Shown one piece after another: positions 1-7,998 of a stretch of DNA of 30,923 nt. The position numbers and the translations under genes are program-made. The notes below the pieces were generated by a model. It ran no database searches and had not been told where the DNA came from. It saw only the letters and a program-made list of their open reading frames with translations. Source of the stretch: UMGS1696 sp963642885 (lineage in GTDB: Bacteria > Bacillota > Clostridia > Oscillospirales > CAG-272); the NCBI GenBank assembly GCA_963642885.1, contig CAVIJI010000024.1:1-30923 (forward strand), read 5' to 3'. Every line of letters starts with the position of its first letter. Within the stretch, counting starts at the first letter, position 1.

Positions 1-43
1 CCGCCAGAACGAGCGCCGTATACCGTAATGCTTTTCTTTTCAT
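1..43 (-). CDS. Start of a probable exported protein, cut by the window edge
   Basis: Only the first 14 codons are present, reading leftward from ATG at 43. They give a short basic stretch (MKRKALRY) followed by a hydrophobic run (TALVLA), which looks like the start of a signal peptide or membrane anchor. A GGAGGG ribosome site lies 5 bases upstream (about 49-54), and a good promoter sits at 130-159. The product cannot be identified from so few residues. Confidence 0.6.
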   Translation of the reverse strand, partial: MKRKALRYTALVLA

Positions 44-129
44 GTGTGCCCTCCGAACTAATATTTAGTTATTTTTTCATCACACCTCGTTAATTTGAGC
101 CGTACCGATGATGTGTTTGTGTATAATTC

Positions 130-159
130 ATTGTAGCATATCCGCCGTCCGTTTGTCAA
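130..159 (-). promoter_or_regulatory. Sigma-A promoter for the left-edge gene
   Basis: Reading the minus strand, TTGACA (154-159) and TACAAT (130-135) are separated by 18 bases. A TGC precedes the -10 box, making it an extended -10. It points toward the partial gene that starts at 43. Confidence 0.75.
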
Positions 160-204
160 TATGTCCGATTTTGCCGATACGAAATTCAGCTACTCACAAT
201 TCGA

Positions 205-233
205 TTGAACTCCGATGTGTTTTGTGCTATAAT
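205..233 (+). promoter_or_regulatory. Sigma-A promoter for pyk
   Basis: TTGAAC (205-210), a 17-base spacer and TATAAT (228-233), with the extended -10 triplet TGC just before the -10 box. The leader to the pyk start is about 50 bases. No operator is obvious. Confidence 0.85.
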
Positions 234-290
234 ATAAAATGGATTAGGGTTTTATATTTCGTATAACATATATCAGAGGTGAATTGTCAT

Positions 291-1721
291 ATGCTGAAAA
301 CCAAAATAGTATGTACGCTGGGGCCTGCTTCAAACTCCCCCGAAATGATAGAGAAAATGATGCTGACGGGCATGAACGTAGCGCGTCTGAACTTCTCCCA
401 CGGCACTCACGAGGAGCACAAAAAGGTTATAGACTGTCTCAAGGAAACAAGAGAGCGCCTCGGCATTCCGTGTGCGATCATGCTCGACACGAAGGGCCCC
501 GAGATAAGGCTCGGCAAATTCGACGGCGGTCAGGCCGAGCTTGCGACTGATTCGGAATTCACGCTTGTTACCGATGAGGTACTCGGAGACAAGAAGCACG
601 CAACCGTATCCTACAAGGCTCTTCCTCGTCAGATAACACCCGGCTGCAGAATTCTGCTCAACGACGGAGCCATAGAGCTATGTGCCGTGGAATGCGATGA
701 AACAAGCATCAAATGTACCGTTGTTTCGGGCGGCATAATCAAAAACGGCAAGGGTGTCAACATTCCCAACGTACATCTCGACATGCCGCACCTGTCGGAA
801 AGAGACAAATCCGACCTTCTCTTCGGTATCGAGAACGGTGTCGATTTCATCGCCGCCTCCTTCATGCGTACGGGAGAGGATATAATAGGAATGCGCAAGT
901 TCGTTGATTACCACGGCGGACACGACATCAGAATCATATCGAAGATAGAAAATCTCGAGGGAATAGAAAACTTCGACGAAATACTCAAGCACTCCGACGG
1001 AATCATGGTAGCGCGCGGAGACATGGGTGTCGAGGTTGATTTCGAGCGTCTTCCCGGACTGCAGAAAAAATTCATCAAGAAATGCTATCAGGCGGGCAAG
1101 ATGGTTATAACCGCAACGCAGATGCTCGAGTCCATGATAGAAAATCCGACTCCTACCAGAGCCGAGATATCGGACGTAGCGAACGCGGTATTCGATGGAA
1201 CGAGTGCGGTAATGCTGTCGGGCGAAACCGCCGCGGGAAAATACCCTCTCCGTGCGGTAAAGGCCATGGCGAGAATAGCCGAGCAGGCGGAAAAGGACGC
1301 GTTCGAGGGCAATGTTTACGGCTCGATGTCGTACGACATTGACTACACCGACGTAACAAACGCTCTGTGTGACGCGGCGTGCACCACAGCCGCAGACCTT
1401 AACGCCAAGGCTATAATCACGCTTACGACCACGGGAAAGAGTGCACGCAGAATGTCGAAATTCCGTCCGCTTCAGCCCATAGTAGCCGCAACGCCCGAGC
1501 ACAAGACCTTCCATCAGCTGGCGCTCTCATGGGGAGTATATCCCGTTCTCTCGCTCAAGCAGGACACTACGGAGAAGCTGTTCCGCCATGCGGTAGACTG
1601 TGCGAAGGCGCTTGACCTCGTATCCGAGGGAGACCTTGTGGTAATATGCGCGGGAGTTCCCGTTCTGACACCCGGCAACACCAACATACTCAAGGTTCAG
1701 CACATCGAAAAGCATAACTGA
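291..1721 (+). CDS. pyk: Pyruvate kinase
   Basis: Catalyses the last step of glycolysis, phosphoenolpyruvate plus ADP to pyruvate plus ATP, in the cytoplasm. The 476-residue product shows the full family pattern: the N-terminal TKIVCTLGPAS strand, the substrate/nucleotide motif RLNFSHG (R32, N34, H37), MLDTKGPEIR, a B domain of roughly residues 74-170, the catalytic Lys and metal Glu in SKIEN (K218, E220), the metal Asp in ARGDMG (D244) and the MVITATQMLESM block. It is the short form, lacking the extra C-terminal phosphohistidine-like domain of the Bacillus enzyme. A GTG at 279 is in frame, but ATG at 291 is preferred because AGAGGTG (275-281) then sits as its ribosome site. It is a single-gene unit with its own promoter and a shared terminator. 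Confidence 0.97.
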   Translation: MLKTKIVCTLGPASNSPEMIEKMMLTGMNVARLNFSHGTHEEHKKVIDCLKETRERLGIPCAIMLDTKGPEIRLGKFDGGQAELATDSEFTLVTDEVLGDKKHATVSYKALPRQITPGCRILLNDGAIELCAVECDETSIKCTVVSGGIIKNGKGVNIPNVHLDMPHLSERDKSDLLFGIENGVDFIAASFMRTGEDIIGMRKFVDYHGGHDIRIISKIENLEGIENFDEILKHSDGIMVARGDMGVEVDFERLPGLQKKFIKKCYQAGKMVITATQMLESMIENPTPTRAEISDVANAVFDGTSAVMLSGETAAGKYPLRAVKAMARIAEQAEKDAFEGNVYGSMSYDIDYTDVTNALCDAACTTAADLNAKAIITLTTTGKSARRMSKFRPLQPIVAATPEHKTFHQLALSWGVYPVLSLKQDTTEKLFRHAVDCAKALDLVSEGDLVVICAGVPVLTPGNTNILKVQHIEKHN

Positions 1722-1790
1722 ATATATCGCAATCGGAAGCTCTCCGCTCTTATGACTTTAATTTGCCGCGGCACGGCGATTTCCGACCAT

Positions 1791-1818
1791 AAAAAAAACA
1801 GCCTTTCGGCTGTTTTTT
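1791..1818. terminator. Bidirectional terminator between pyk and the convergent gene
   Basis: AACAGCC (1797-1803), loop TTTC, GGCTGTT (1808-1814), flanked by an A run on the left and a T run on the right. It therefore works for pyk on the plus strand and could also serve the gene ending at 1826 on the minus strand. Confidence 0.85.
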
Positions 1819-1825
1819 CTTTGTT

Positions 1826-2380
1826 TCAGAATCTCATCTGCTTTACTACCGTTGCGGTGGAGTTGTAGAACTTCATCGACTTTATCATTTTGTTTATCGC
1901 CTCAAAGCGTACTACCAGTGTCTTTCCGTCCTTTTCGAGACGCGCGTAGTACGATTCGGGGGATTTATAGCTTCCGCGGCAGTCGAGAATCTTATCGGCG
2001 TTCGCCCATTTGTCCTTGTACTCCTCGTCCATAGGGCCGATCGAGCTGAATTCCGAAAGAAGATTTTCGAATACAACCTCTTCGCGCTTGGGGCCGTATA
2101 CCTCGCTTATTCTCAGCTTCGCGTTTACAATCTCGTATTTATGCTCGATCTTCACAAAGCGATTCCATGTGAAGTGTCTTACCACCATAATAGTCATCGG
2201 AATAAACGGTACCGTCAGTATGGCCACAAGCACTCCGTAGTTGCTGAGCTTTACCATGATTCCTATGTACACGAAAATGATAAGTCCGTATACCGCAAGC
2301 CACAAAAGCTTTCTTTTGAGAAATTTACCCTCCGCCTTTTGCGCAACCGTATACTCCGCGTAATTTATCGAACCGTCCAT
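1826..2380 (-). CDS. Small membrane protein of unknown function with two transmembrane helices
   Basis: Encodes 184 residues. After a polar N-terminus (MDGSINYAEYTVAQKAEGKF) there are two closely spaced hydrophobic helices at about residues 25-44 and 48-68, split by a short KLSNYG turn. A soluble, charged domain of about 115 residues follows, ending in KQMRF. No catalytic motif is visible. The open frame runs further upstream to 2455, but the start at 2380 is chosen because AAGGAGGAAAAT lies directly before it and the promoter at 2421-2449 would otherwise fall inside the gene. It resembles small membrane proteins of unknown function seen in clostridia; I do not recognise the family with certainty. 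It is convergent with pyk and forms a single-gene unit. Confidence 0.8.
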   Translation of the reverse strand: MDGSINYAEYTVAQKAEGKFLKRKLLWLAVYGLIIFVYIGIMVKLSNYGVLVAILTVPFIPMTIMVVRHFTWNRFVKIEHKYEIVNAKLRISEVYGPKREEVVFENLLSEFSSIGPMDEEYKDKWANADKILDCRGSYKSPESYYARLEKDGKTLVVRFEAINKMIKSMKFYNSTATVVKQMRF

Positions 2381-2420
2381 ATTTTCCTCCTTCTTCGTAG
2401 ATATCGAAACGATTAGGAAC

Positions 2421-2449
2421 AGTTTACCACATTTTAAGCCGAATTTCAA
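2421..2449 (-). promoter_or_regulatory. Sigma-A promoter for the two-helix membrane protein
   Basis: On the minus strand TTGAAA (2444-2449), 17 bases, TAAACT (2421-2426). The -10 box is about 40 bases from the ATG at 2380, which supports that start. Confidence 0.7.
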
Positions 2450-2557
2450 TACCATACCGAAATTTATTCGTTTTTCGGCTCGCCTGCGACAGCGGTATTT
2501 TTATTCCCGTTCGTGTAATAAAATTCACCAACACCGAATCAATCTGCATAATTTGTA

Positions 2558-2586
2558 TTGACTTCCTGCATATCATATGCTATAAT
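2558..2586 (+). promoter_or_regulatory. Sigma-A promoter for the DRE-TIM synthase gene
   Basis: TTGACT (2558-2563), 17 bases, TATAAT (2581-2586), with an extended -10 TGC. It is divergent from the promoter at 2421-2449. Confidence 0.85.
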
Positions 2587-2639
2587 AATCAAACAGACAA
2601 GTTTTCGTCTTACTACAATGAAAGTGTTAGGGTGCAAAT

Positions 2640-4067
2640 ATGCAAAACGATGATTCAAAAAGAATGAATAACGTAGTATACGAGCGTGAAATGAGCGTCG
2701 GCTACTCCGACCAGACACATCTTATCGAACAGTCCGCTTACAAATACTCACTTCAGGAAAGAGCCGAACCGAATCTTTATCGTCCCCTTTTCGACTATGA
2801 ATCCGTTCCGAGGGTTTCATTTAACCACCGTTTTGTTCCCGTGAATATGCCGGATAAAATCCGAATCACGGACACTACCTTCCGCGACGGTCAGCAGGCG
2901 ATGAATCCGTTCACGGTAAAACAGATTGTCGATCTTTACAAAATGCTTCATAAGCTCGGCGGTGAGCAGGGTATAATCAGCCAGTCGGAATTTTTCGTTT
3001 ACACCGAAAAGGACAGACGCGCGCTTGAGGAATGTCTCGACCTCGGCTACAAATTCCCCGAAATCACGACATGGATTCGCGCATCCAAAAAAGACTTCGA
3101 GCTTGTAAAATCTCTCGGTATCCGCGAGACGGGTATTCTCGTGTCGTGCTCCGACTACCACATCTACAACAAAATGGGGCTTACCCGTAAGAGCGCGCTC
3201 GAAAAATACCTTTCCGTTATCGGAGAGGTGCTCGACATGGGTATTTCTCCCCGCTGTCACTTCGAAGATATAACGAGAGCGGACTTCTACGGCTTTGTTC
3301 TCCCTCTCGCGGAGGCTATAGAGGAGCTTTGCGAAAGCTACGGCATTCCCGTAAAAATCAGGGCGTGCGATACAATGGGCTACGGCGTCACATATCCCGG
3401 CGCGGCTCTTCCCCGCTCCGTTCCCGGCATTTGCTACGGTTTGAACCACTACGGCGGATTCAAGCCCGAATACCTCGAATGGCACGGACACAACGACTTC
3501 TATAAGGCCGTCAACAACTCGTCAACCGCATGGCTGTACGGCTGCTCCGCCGTGAACTGCGCGCTTCTCGGCATAGGCGAGAGATGCGGAAACACACCTC
3601 TCGAGGCGATGGTAATGGAATACGCTTCCCTTCGCGGAACGACCGACGGCATGGATCTGACGGTTATAACGGAAATAGCGGACTACTTCAAGAACGAAAT
3701 CGGCTACGATATTCCGCCGAAAACTCCGTTTGTAGGACGTGACTTCAACATAACGAAGGCCGGAATACACGCCGACGGACTTCTCAAGGACGAAGAAATA
3801 TACAACATATTCAACACGGAAAAGCTTCTCGGAAGAAGCCCGCAGGTAGCAATAGACGCTCACAGCGGCGCGGCTGGAATAGCGCACTGGATCAATCACA
3901 GATATCCCGACAAGGATAACGGCGTCGTTTGCGACAAGCGTTCTCCGATAGTGGCGAAGATGAAGGAAATCATCGACCGTGAATACGAGGACGGAAGAAC
4001 GACAACCATGTCCGACGAGGAGCTGACGCGTATATACGCCGTCGCCAAGGAAGGACTCAACGACTGA
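2640..4067 (+). CDS. DRE-TIM acyl transferase, probable (Re)-citrate synthase or homocitrate/isopropylmalate-synthase-like enzyme
   Basis: A 475-residue enzyme of the isopropylmalate/homocitrate synthase superfamily, which condenses acetyl-CoA with a 2-oxo acid in a metal-dependent TIM barrel. Visible motifs are the family signature ITDTTFRDGQQ (about 76-86), CHFEDITRADFYGF, RACDTMGYG, the metal-binding HGHND (H282 to D286), GERCGNTPLEAM and GIHADGLLKDEEIYN. It has an N-terminal extension of about 70 residues and lacks the long LeuA regulatory domain. From memory, the PNLYR, SQSEFFVYTEKDR and ITTWIRASKKDF blocks match the clostridial group containing C. kluyveri (Re)-citrate synthase rather than LeuA. 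The substrate is therefore inferred, not shown: oxaloacetate is most likely, 2-oxoglutarate or 2-oxoisovalerate possible. No leu or other biosynthetic genes adjoin it. The ribosome site AGGGTG (2629-2634) is modest. Confidence 0.82.
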   Translation: MQNDDSKRMNNVVYEREMSVGYSDQTHLIEQSAYKYSLQERAEPNLYRPLFDYESVPRVSFNHRFVPVNMPDKIRITDTTFRDGQQAMNPFTVKQIVDLYKMLHKLGGEQGIISQSEFFVYTEKDRRALEECLDLGYKFPEITTWIRASKKDFELVKSLGIRETGILVSCSDYHIYNKMGLTRKSALEKYLSVIGEVLDMGISPRCHFEDITRADFYGFVLPLAEAIEELCESYGIPVKIRACDTMGYGVTYPGAALPRSVPGICYGLNHYGGFKPEYLEWHGHNDFYKAVNNSSTAWLYGCSAVNCALLGIGERCGNTPLEAMVMEYASLRGTTDGMDLTVITEIADYFKNEIGYDIPPKTPFVGRDFNITKAGIHADGLLKDEEIYNIFNTEKLLGRSPQVAIDAHSGAAGIAHWINHRYPDKDNGVVCDKRSPIVAKMKEIIDREYEDGRTTTMSDEELTRIYAVAKEGLND

Positions 4068-4077
4068 ATCGAATAAC

Positions 4078-4115
4078 ATAAAACGGTGCCGATGCATTAA
4101 ATGCATCGGCACCGT
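4078..4115 (-). terminator. Strong hairpin terminator between convergent genes
   Basis: A perfect 15-bp stem (4083-4097 with 4101-4115) around a 3-base loop. On the minus strand it is followed by TTTTAT, so it best ends the ABC operon; read on the plus strand it would also slow transcription from the synthase gene, although the T run there is poor. Confidence 0.8.
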
Positions 4116-4127
4116 CTCGTTTATACG

Positions 4128-5009
4128 TTATTGCTTCGCTCCTGCCGCGACACCGGAGGAGAACGCCTTTACTCTTTCGTTTTCGAAGACCTCATCGGGA
4201 GTTCCCGTCGCCTCCGCAACGCCGCCCGCCATGTATACGATTTTATCACCTATTTCGCGCGCGAAATCCATCTCATGTGTTACGATAACCATCGTGCGTC
4301 CGTCCTTCTTCAGCTCCCTGATTACACGGAGCACCTCTCCCGTCAGCTCGGGATCGAGGGCGGATGTCGGCTCGTCAAAGCAAAGCACATCGGGAGACAT
4401 GGCGAGAGCACGTGCTATCGCCGCTCTCTGACACTGTCCGCCCGACAGCTGCCACGGGTACATTTTCGCCTTTTCGGTAAGGCCCACGGATGCCAGCAGC
4501 TTATCCGCTCTTTCCGACAGCTCCTCGCGGAGCTTTTTTCTTTCCTCGCGAAAGGCCGCCCTATTCTTTTTGCGAACCCCGGAATTATCCTTCGGATTAT
4601 CCCTAAAATTATCCCCCGGATTATCCTTCGGATGACGTATATATTTATCGCGCAGGATATCCGTTTCGAACAGCTCGGGCGCAAGGGTGATGTTTCTCTT
4701 TACGGTATACTGCGGGAACAGGTTAAACGACTGGAAAACAAGGCCGAATCTCAGACGCTTCTCCCGCATTTCCTTTTCCGTCAGCGAGTCGCCCGTTTTC
4801 CACAGCGTTTCTCCTCCGACGATTATTTCCCCTCCGTCGGCTTCCTCGAGGAAATTAAGACATCTCAAAAGCGTTGTTTTGCCGCTTCCCGACGAGCCTA
4901 TTATAACAAGCGCCTCTCCCTCTCCGAGTGTAAGATTTATTCCCTTCAGAACCTCGGTGTCGCCGAAGCTTTTTGTCAGATTTTTTACTTCAAGTACGGT
5001 CATGGACAT
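4128..5009 (-). CDS. Polar amino acid ABC importer, ATP-binding protein with an inserted repeat
   Basis: The nucleotide-binding subunit that drives uptake by the permease and binding protein encoded just upstream. Motifs: Walker A GSSGSGKTT (38-46), Q-loop in VFQSFNLFPQ (Q93), signature LSGGQ (188-192), Walker B VLCFDEP (E213) and H-loop VTHEMDFA (H245), all of the GlnQ/HisP type. The family is usually about 240-250 residues; this one has 293. The excess lies in the helical subdomain between Q-loop and signature (about 120-165): a tetrapeptide repeat (128-144) followed by a Lys/Arg/Glu-rich helix. The first ATG is chosen because AGGAG is 6 bases before it. It starts 9 bases after the permease stop, so the two are in one operon. 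The amino acid transported cannot be deduced from this subunit. Confidence 0.95.
   Translation of the reverse strand: MSMTVLEVKNLTKSFGDTEVLKGINLTLGEGEALVIIGSSGSGKTTLLRCLNFLEEADGGEIIVGGETLWKTGDSLTEKEMREKRLRFGLVFQSFNLFPQYTVKRNITLAPELFETDILRDKYIRHPKDNPGDNFRDNPKDNSGVRKKNRAAFREERKKLREELSERADKLLASVGLTEKAKMYPWQLSGGQCQRAAIARALAMSPDVLCFDEPTSALDPELTGEVLRVIRELKKDGRTMVIVTHEMDFAREIGDKIVYMAGGVAEATGTPDEVFENERVKAFSSGVAAGAKQ
4579..4626 (-). repeat. In-frame 12-bp tandem repeat (four copies) inside the ABC ATPase gene
   Basis: Four consecutive 12-bp units on the minus strand, each containing GGATAAT, at 4615-4626, 4603-4614, 4591-4602 and 4579-4590. They encode the tetrapeptides KDNP, GDNF, RDNP and KDNS followed by a Gly. 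The unit length is a multiple of three, so copy changes keep the frame. Confidence 0.85.
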
Positions 5010-5018
5010 GTTTCTCTC

Positions 5019-5690
5019 CTATATTTTGAAGTATCCCAGACGCTTCTCCAGCCTGCCGAGAAGGACGGTCAGAAGCCCGCTGAACACGAGATAAAACGCT
5101 CCCGTATAGAACAGCGGCCATATAAGTCCGTTCAGCTTAATGTAAGCCTGCGCGCTCCAGATAACCTCGTATACCGCTATAACTCTGGCAAGGGACGTAT
5201 CCTTCACGAGAGTTATAATCTCGTTTGACATCGGGGGAATAATCCTCTTTATAACCTGCATCAGTATCACTCGGAAGAAGGTTTGTGTCTTGGTCATTCC
5301 GAGGACGGAGCACGCCTCGTACTGTCCCGCGGGTACGGATTCTATTCCTCCGCGGTATATTTCCGAAAAATACGCGGCATAGTTTATGACAAACGCGGTA
5401 AGCACTGCCGTAAAGCGGGGCATAAGCTCAAGCCCGAATATAAGTCCGGGGCCGTAATAGATGACGATAAGCTGCAGCATAAGCGGAGTTCCGCGTATTA
5501 TCCAGACAAACGCCTTTGTCAGCAGCGATATCGGGCATATTTTTCTTTTTCCGACTGTAAAGCCGAGCTTGCTCATCGAGCCGAAGCAAATCAGCAGTCC
5601 GAGCGGCACCGAGAAAACAAGGGTGAGCGCGAATATAAGCAAGGTCGTGCCGAACCCTCGCAGCAGGCTCAAGGTAACTTCAATAAACAT
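5019..5690 (-). CDS. Polar amino acid ABC importer, permease
   Basis: Membrane subunit of the importer, 223 residues, close to the usual length of HisM/GlnP-type permeases. Several hydrophobic helices are visible, and the central cytoplasmic loop has the expected coupling-helix pattern (EIYRGGIESVPAGQYEACSVLGM), in which Glu, Gly and the conserved Ala/Leu contact the ATPase. It is preceded by WIIRGTPLMLQL, also typical of this family. An in-frame TTG at 5708 would add six residues; ATG at 5690 is preferred although its GGAG is 12 bases away. It lies 63 bases after the binding protein gene and 9 bases before the ATPase gene. Confidence 0.94.
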   Translation of the reverse strand: MFIEVTLSLLRGFGTTLLIFALTLVFSVPLGLLICFGSMSKLGFTVGKRKICPISLLTKAFVWIIRGTPLMLQLIVIYYGPGLIFGLELMPRFTAVLTAFVINYAAYFSEIYRGGIESVPAGQYEACSVLGMTKTQTFFRVILMQVIKRIIPPMSNEIITLVKDTSLARVIAVYEVIWSAQAYIKLNGLIWPLFYTGAFYLVFSGLLTVLLGRLEKRLGYFKI

Positions 5691-5753
5691 TGCGGGCAGA
5701 AACTCCAATCAACGGTATTGCGGTTTATGTATTTTCGCGTATGGTTTAATTCT

Positions 5754-6527
5754 TCACTGTGCGAGGGTAAGTCCGTATTTCTCGGCAAGGGCGGAAAGCG
5801 TGCCGTCGGAGACGAGCTTATCCATGAATGTATTGAACTCCGCGCAAAGGTCGGAGCCTTCACGGAACGCAACGCCGTACTGCTCGTTTGTCAGCTCTGC
5901 GGCTACGGTAAGGTCGCTGTACGATGTGCCCTCGCCGGTCATGGCGGATGCCATTGTCGCGTCGATTACGCACGCGTCCGCGGAGCCGGATTCAACCTCG
6001 AGAAGAGCGGACGACTGGTCGGATACGGCTGTGTAGTTCTGTACATCGCCGAGAGCGCTCTCACCCGCGGAGCCTGCCTCTGCGGTAAACTTCAGCTCCG
6101 CCATTTCATCGAATGACGCATAGTCGGCCGCGAGAGAGCTTTTCATTACCACTACCTGACGGTTTTCCACATAGGGATCGGATACGGCGCAGGAGGATGT
6201 GATTTCGGGTGTAATCGTCATACCGTTCCAGATGCAGTCTATGGCACCGGAGGAGAGCTCGAACAGCTTGTTGTCCCAGTCGATTACAATGAACTCGCAC
6301 TCCACACCGAGCTCGTCGGCAAAGAGCATCGCGAATTCCGCATCAAAGCCCGTCCAGTTTCCGTTTTCGTCACGGTAATCCATGGGAGCGTATTCGGTTA
6401 TTCCCACGGTGAGCTTTCCGTCCTTTTTAACGCTTTCGATATCGGACGAACCTTTATCGGATGAGCAGGAAACAAGTGTCAACGCCGACAGAACCACGGA
6501 CATAACGATTGATATAAACTTTTTCAT
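5754..6527 (-). CDS. Polar amino acid ABC importer, substrate-binding lipoprotein
   Basis: Extracellular solute-binding protein, 257 residues, first gene of the importer operon. It has a lipoprotein signal: a basic start (MKKF), a hydrophobic core and lipobox LVSC, with the acylated Cys at residue 21, followed by a Ser/Asp-rich linker. The mature part begins with LTVGITEYAPMDYRD and WTGFDAEFAMLFADELG, the SBP_bac_3 (family 3) pattern, and includes WNGMTITPEI. Ligand contacts cannot be resolved to one amino acid. GAGGTG is the ribosome site. The promoter lies at 6596-6625, leaving a leader of about 60 bases with no recognisable riboswitch or T-box. Confidence 0.95.
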   Translation of the reverse strand: MKKFISIVMSVVLSALTLVSCSSDKGSSDIESVKKDGKLTVGITEYAPMDYRDENGNWTGFDAEFAMLFADELGVECEFIVIDWDNKLFELSSGAIDCIWNGMTITPEITSSCAVSDPYVENRQVVVMKSSLAADYASFDEMAELKFTAEAGSAGESALGDVQNYTAVSDQSSALLEVESGSADACVIDATMASAMTGEGTSYSDLTVAAELTNEQYGVAFREGSDLCAEFNTFMDKLVSDGTLSALAEKYGLTLAQ

Positions 6528-6595
6528 TTTAGCACCTCGTTGATTTCATTCTATCGCGCTATCGCTTTAGCACGTTATCTTATTAAAGTATCACT

Positions 6596-6625
6596 ATTTT
6601 ATCACACAATACCGTATGCCGTCAA
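6596..6625 (-). promoter_or_regulatory. Sigma-A promoter for the amino acid importer operon
   Basis: On the minus strand TTGACG (6620-6625), 18 bases, TAAAAT (6596-6601), with TGA before the -10 box. Confidence 0.7.
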
Positions 6626-6688
6626 CCGTCGATTCGGACAACAATCACGTCTTTCGATGAAACAAACGGTATGTTATAGACAAAACGA

Positions 6689-6724
6689 AAAAGGGATACG
6701 CCCATACACGGGAATATCCCTTTA
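6689..6724 (-). terminator. Terminator of the glycosidase gene
   Basis: On the minus strand AAAGGGATA (from 6716-6724) pairs with TATCCCTTT (from 6691-6699). An inner CCC/GGG pairing lies in the loop, and a T run follows at 6689-6693. Confidence 0.85.
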
Positions 6725-6774
6725 ATTCCGTATTTAATTATTGTTTTTCCGCACGTTATGAGGAAAAAGCGTAT

Positions 6775-7929
6775 TTACAGTATCTGGCAGATTTCACGCA
6801 GCTGTTTTGCGAGCTCGAACGCGAACTGTCTTATTTCGAGAAGCGACGTCTTCTCTTCTTTTCTGAATTTATTGATTTTCGCCGTCGGCGGGTATGCCAT
6901 GGGAATCATGTCGCAGCCTTCAAGCAGGTATGCCGCATACTCACATGCCTCAAGCAGCTTTTCCTTGTCGCTCGGTCTGTAGTCGAAGCCGTCGCAGGTG
7001 TACTCGGTCAGAGCGTCCTTTATCATCGCGAGCGCACGGTCTGCCGCGCCTTCTCTGTTCGGTATCGGGAGAATTATTCCCTCTCCCCTGTTTCTGAAGC
7101 ATCCCATCATTGCGGCGATTGTCGCGGGATCTCTCACGGTTCCGTCGGGATAGAACACGCCGTGTTCGCTGTCGCATCTGTCGTGAATCATCAGCTCGTA
7201 CACAAACCAACCCATGTTGTACTTTGCACACGCTGCGAGAGCCATGTCGTACGGGTTCGCTCTCGCGAGGCAGCCTGTTTCCGTCTGAAGAACGGGCTTG
7301 CCGTACTTTTTCGACATGCTGTCCGCCAGCGAGTAGTTGTTGTCAATGGCACGGGAGGTGCCGTTGTAATCGTGGAAAGAGAGAACGTCTACGCAGTCCG
7401 CCGTGGGCTCGATATCGCACGCGAGGGTATGTCCGACCGTTATCGCGTTTACCTTATCTATGCTTTTTACGAATCCGCAGTATCTTCTGACAAAGCCCCA
7501 CATTTTCTCGAACTTCGCCTTCTGCACGTCACGGTCACGCTCGTCAAGCAGCCATCCGTTGCATGACGGCTCGTTCATGATATCCCACATGAGAAGTCCG
7601 GGCTCGTCCTTCAAGGCGTTTACGACAGCCGCGGTATACTCGTCGTTTTCGGGGTAGCATTCCTCGTCTATCATGTGCGGGTCAAGCATATTGCCGTTCC
7701 AGATAATCGGCATTACACGGTAGCCGCACTCATAGCTTTCGCGGACAAAGCGCACAAGACGCTCGATATACGCGTCCTTTTCTCTCGCGTAGGTTCTGTA
7801 GTCGAGCCACACGCGCAGGGAGTTTAAGTTAACGCGCTTACCGTAGCCGAGCTCGCGCTTAAGCTGTTCTCCGAACGAAATATAGTGGTTAACACCTCTT
7901 ACCCATGAGTAATCCTTTAAAATTTCCAT
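6775..7929 (-). CDS. GH5-like glycoside hydrolase, cytoplasmic
   Basis: A 384-residue TIM-barrel glycosidase of the GH5 / clan GH-A type. Expected landmarks are present: an early RGVNHY strand, LRVWLDY, MWDIMNEP with the presumed acid/base Glu120, SFHDYNG (His186), and KPVLQTETG with the presumed nucleophile Glu217. The C-terminal 90 residues form a charged helical tail. There is no signal peptide, so it probably acts inside the cell on imported oligosaccharides or glycosides; the substrate (beta-mannoside, glucoside or xyloside) is not deducible. AAAGGAAAAAAT precedes the ATG at 7929. It is a single-gene unit with its own promoter and terminator, and no sugar transporter or regulator adjoins it. 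Confidence 0.8.
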   Translation of the reverse strand: MEILKDYSWVRGVNHYISFGEQLKRELGYGKRVNLNSLRVWLDYRTYAREKDAYIERLVRFVRESYECGYRVMPIIWNGNMLDPHMIDEECYPENDEYTAAVVNALKDEPGLLMWDIMNEPSCNGWLLDERDRDVQKAKFEKMWGFVRRYCGFVKSIDKVNAITVGHTLACDIEPTADCVDVLSFHDYNGTSRAIDNNYSLADSMSKKYGKPVLQTETGCLARANPYDMALAACAKYNMGWFVYELMIHDRCDSEHGVFYPDGTVRDPATIAAMMGCFRNRGEGIILPIPNREGAADRALAMIKDALTEYTCDGFDYRPSDKEKLLEACEYAAYLLEGCDMIPMAYPPTAKINKFRKEEKTSLLEIRQFAFELAKQLREICQIL

Positions 7930-7969
7930 ATTTTTTCCTTTCGATATAGATTTTATTTCCGTCAGACTA

Positions 7970-7998
7970 TTTATATCAGAAAAACAGACTTACGTCAA
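7970..7998 (-). promoter_or_regulatory. Sigma-A promoter for the glycosidase gene
   Basis: On the minus strand TTGACG (7993-7998), 17 bases, TATAAA (7970-7975), with TGA before the -10 box. No catabolite-repression-like palindrome was seen nearby. Confidence 0.75.

Noticed and set aside
279..290. GTG start four codons before the pyk ATG
   Set aside because: It would overlap the best ribosome site AGAGGTG and leave none for itself.
678..1514. A 278-codon frame opposite pyruvate kinase
   Set aside because: Shadow of a strongly conserved gene; no independent signals.
4101..5228. A 375-codon frame opposite the ABC ATPase
   Set aside because: Shadow of the ATPase and permease genes, which carry all the family motifs on the other strand.
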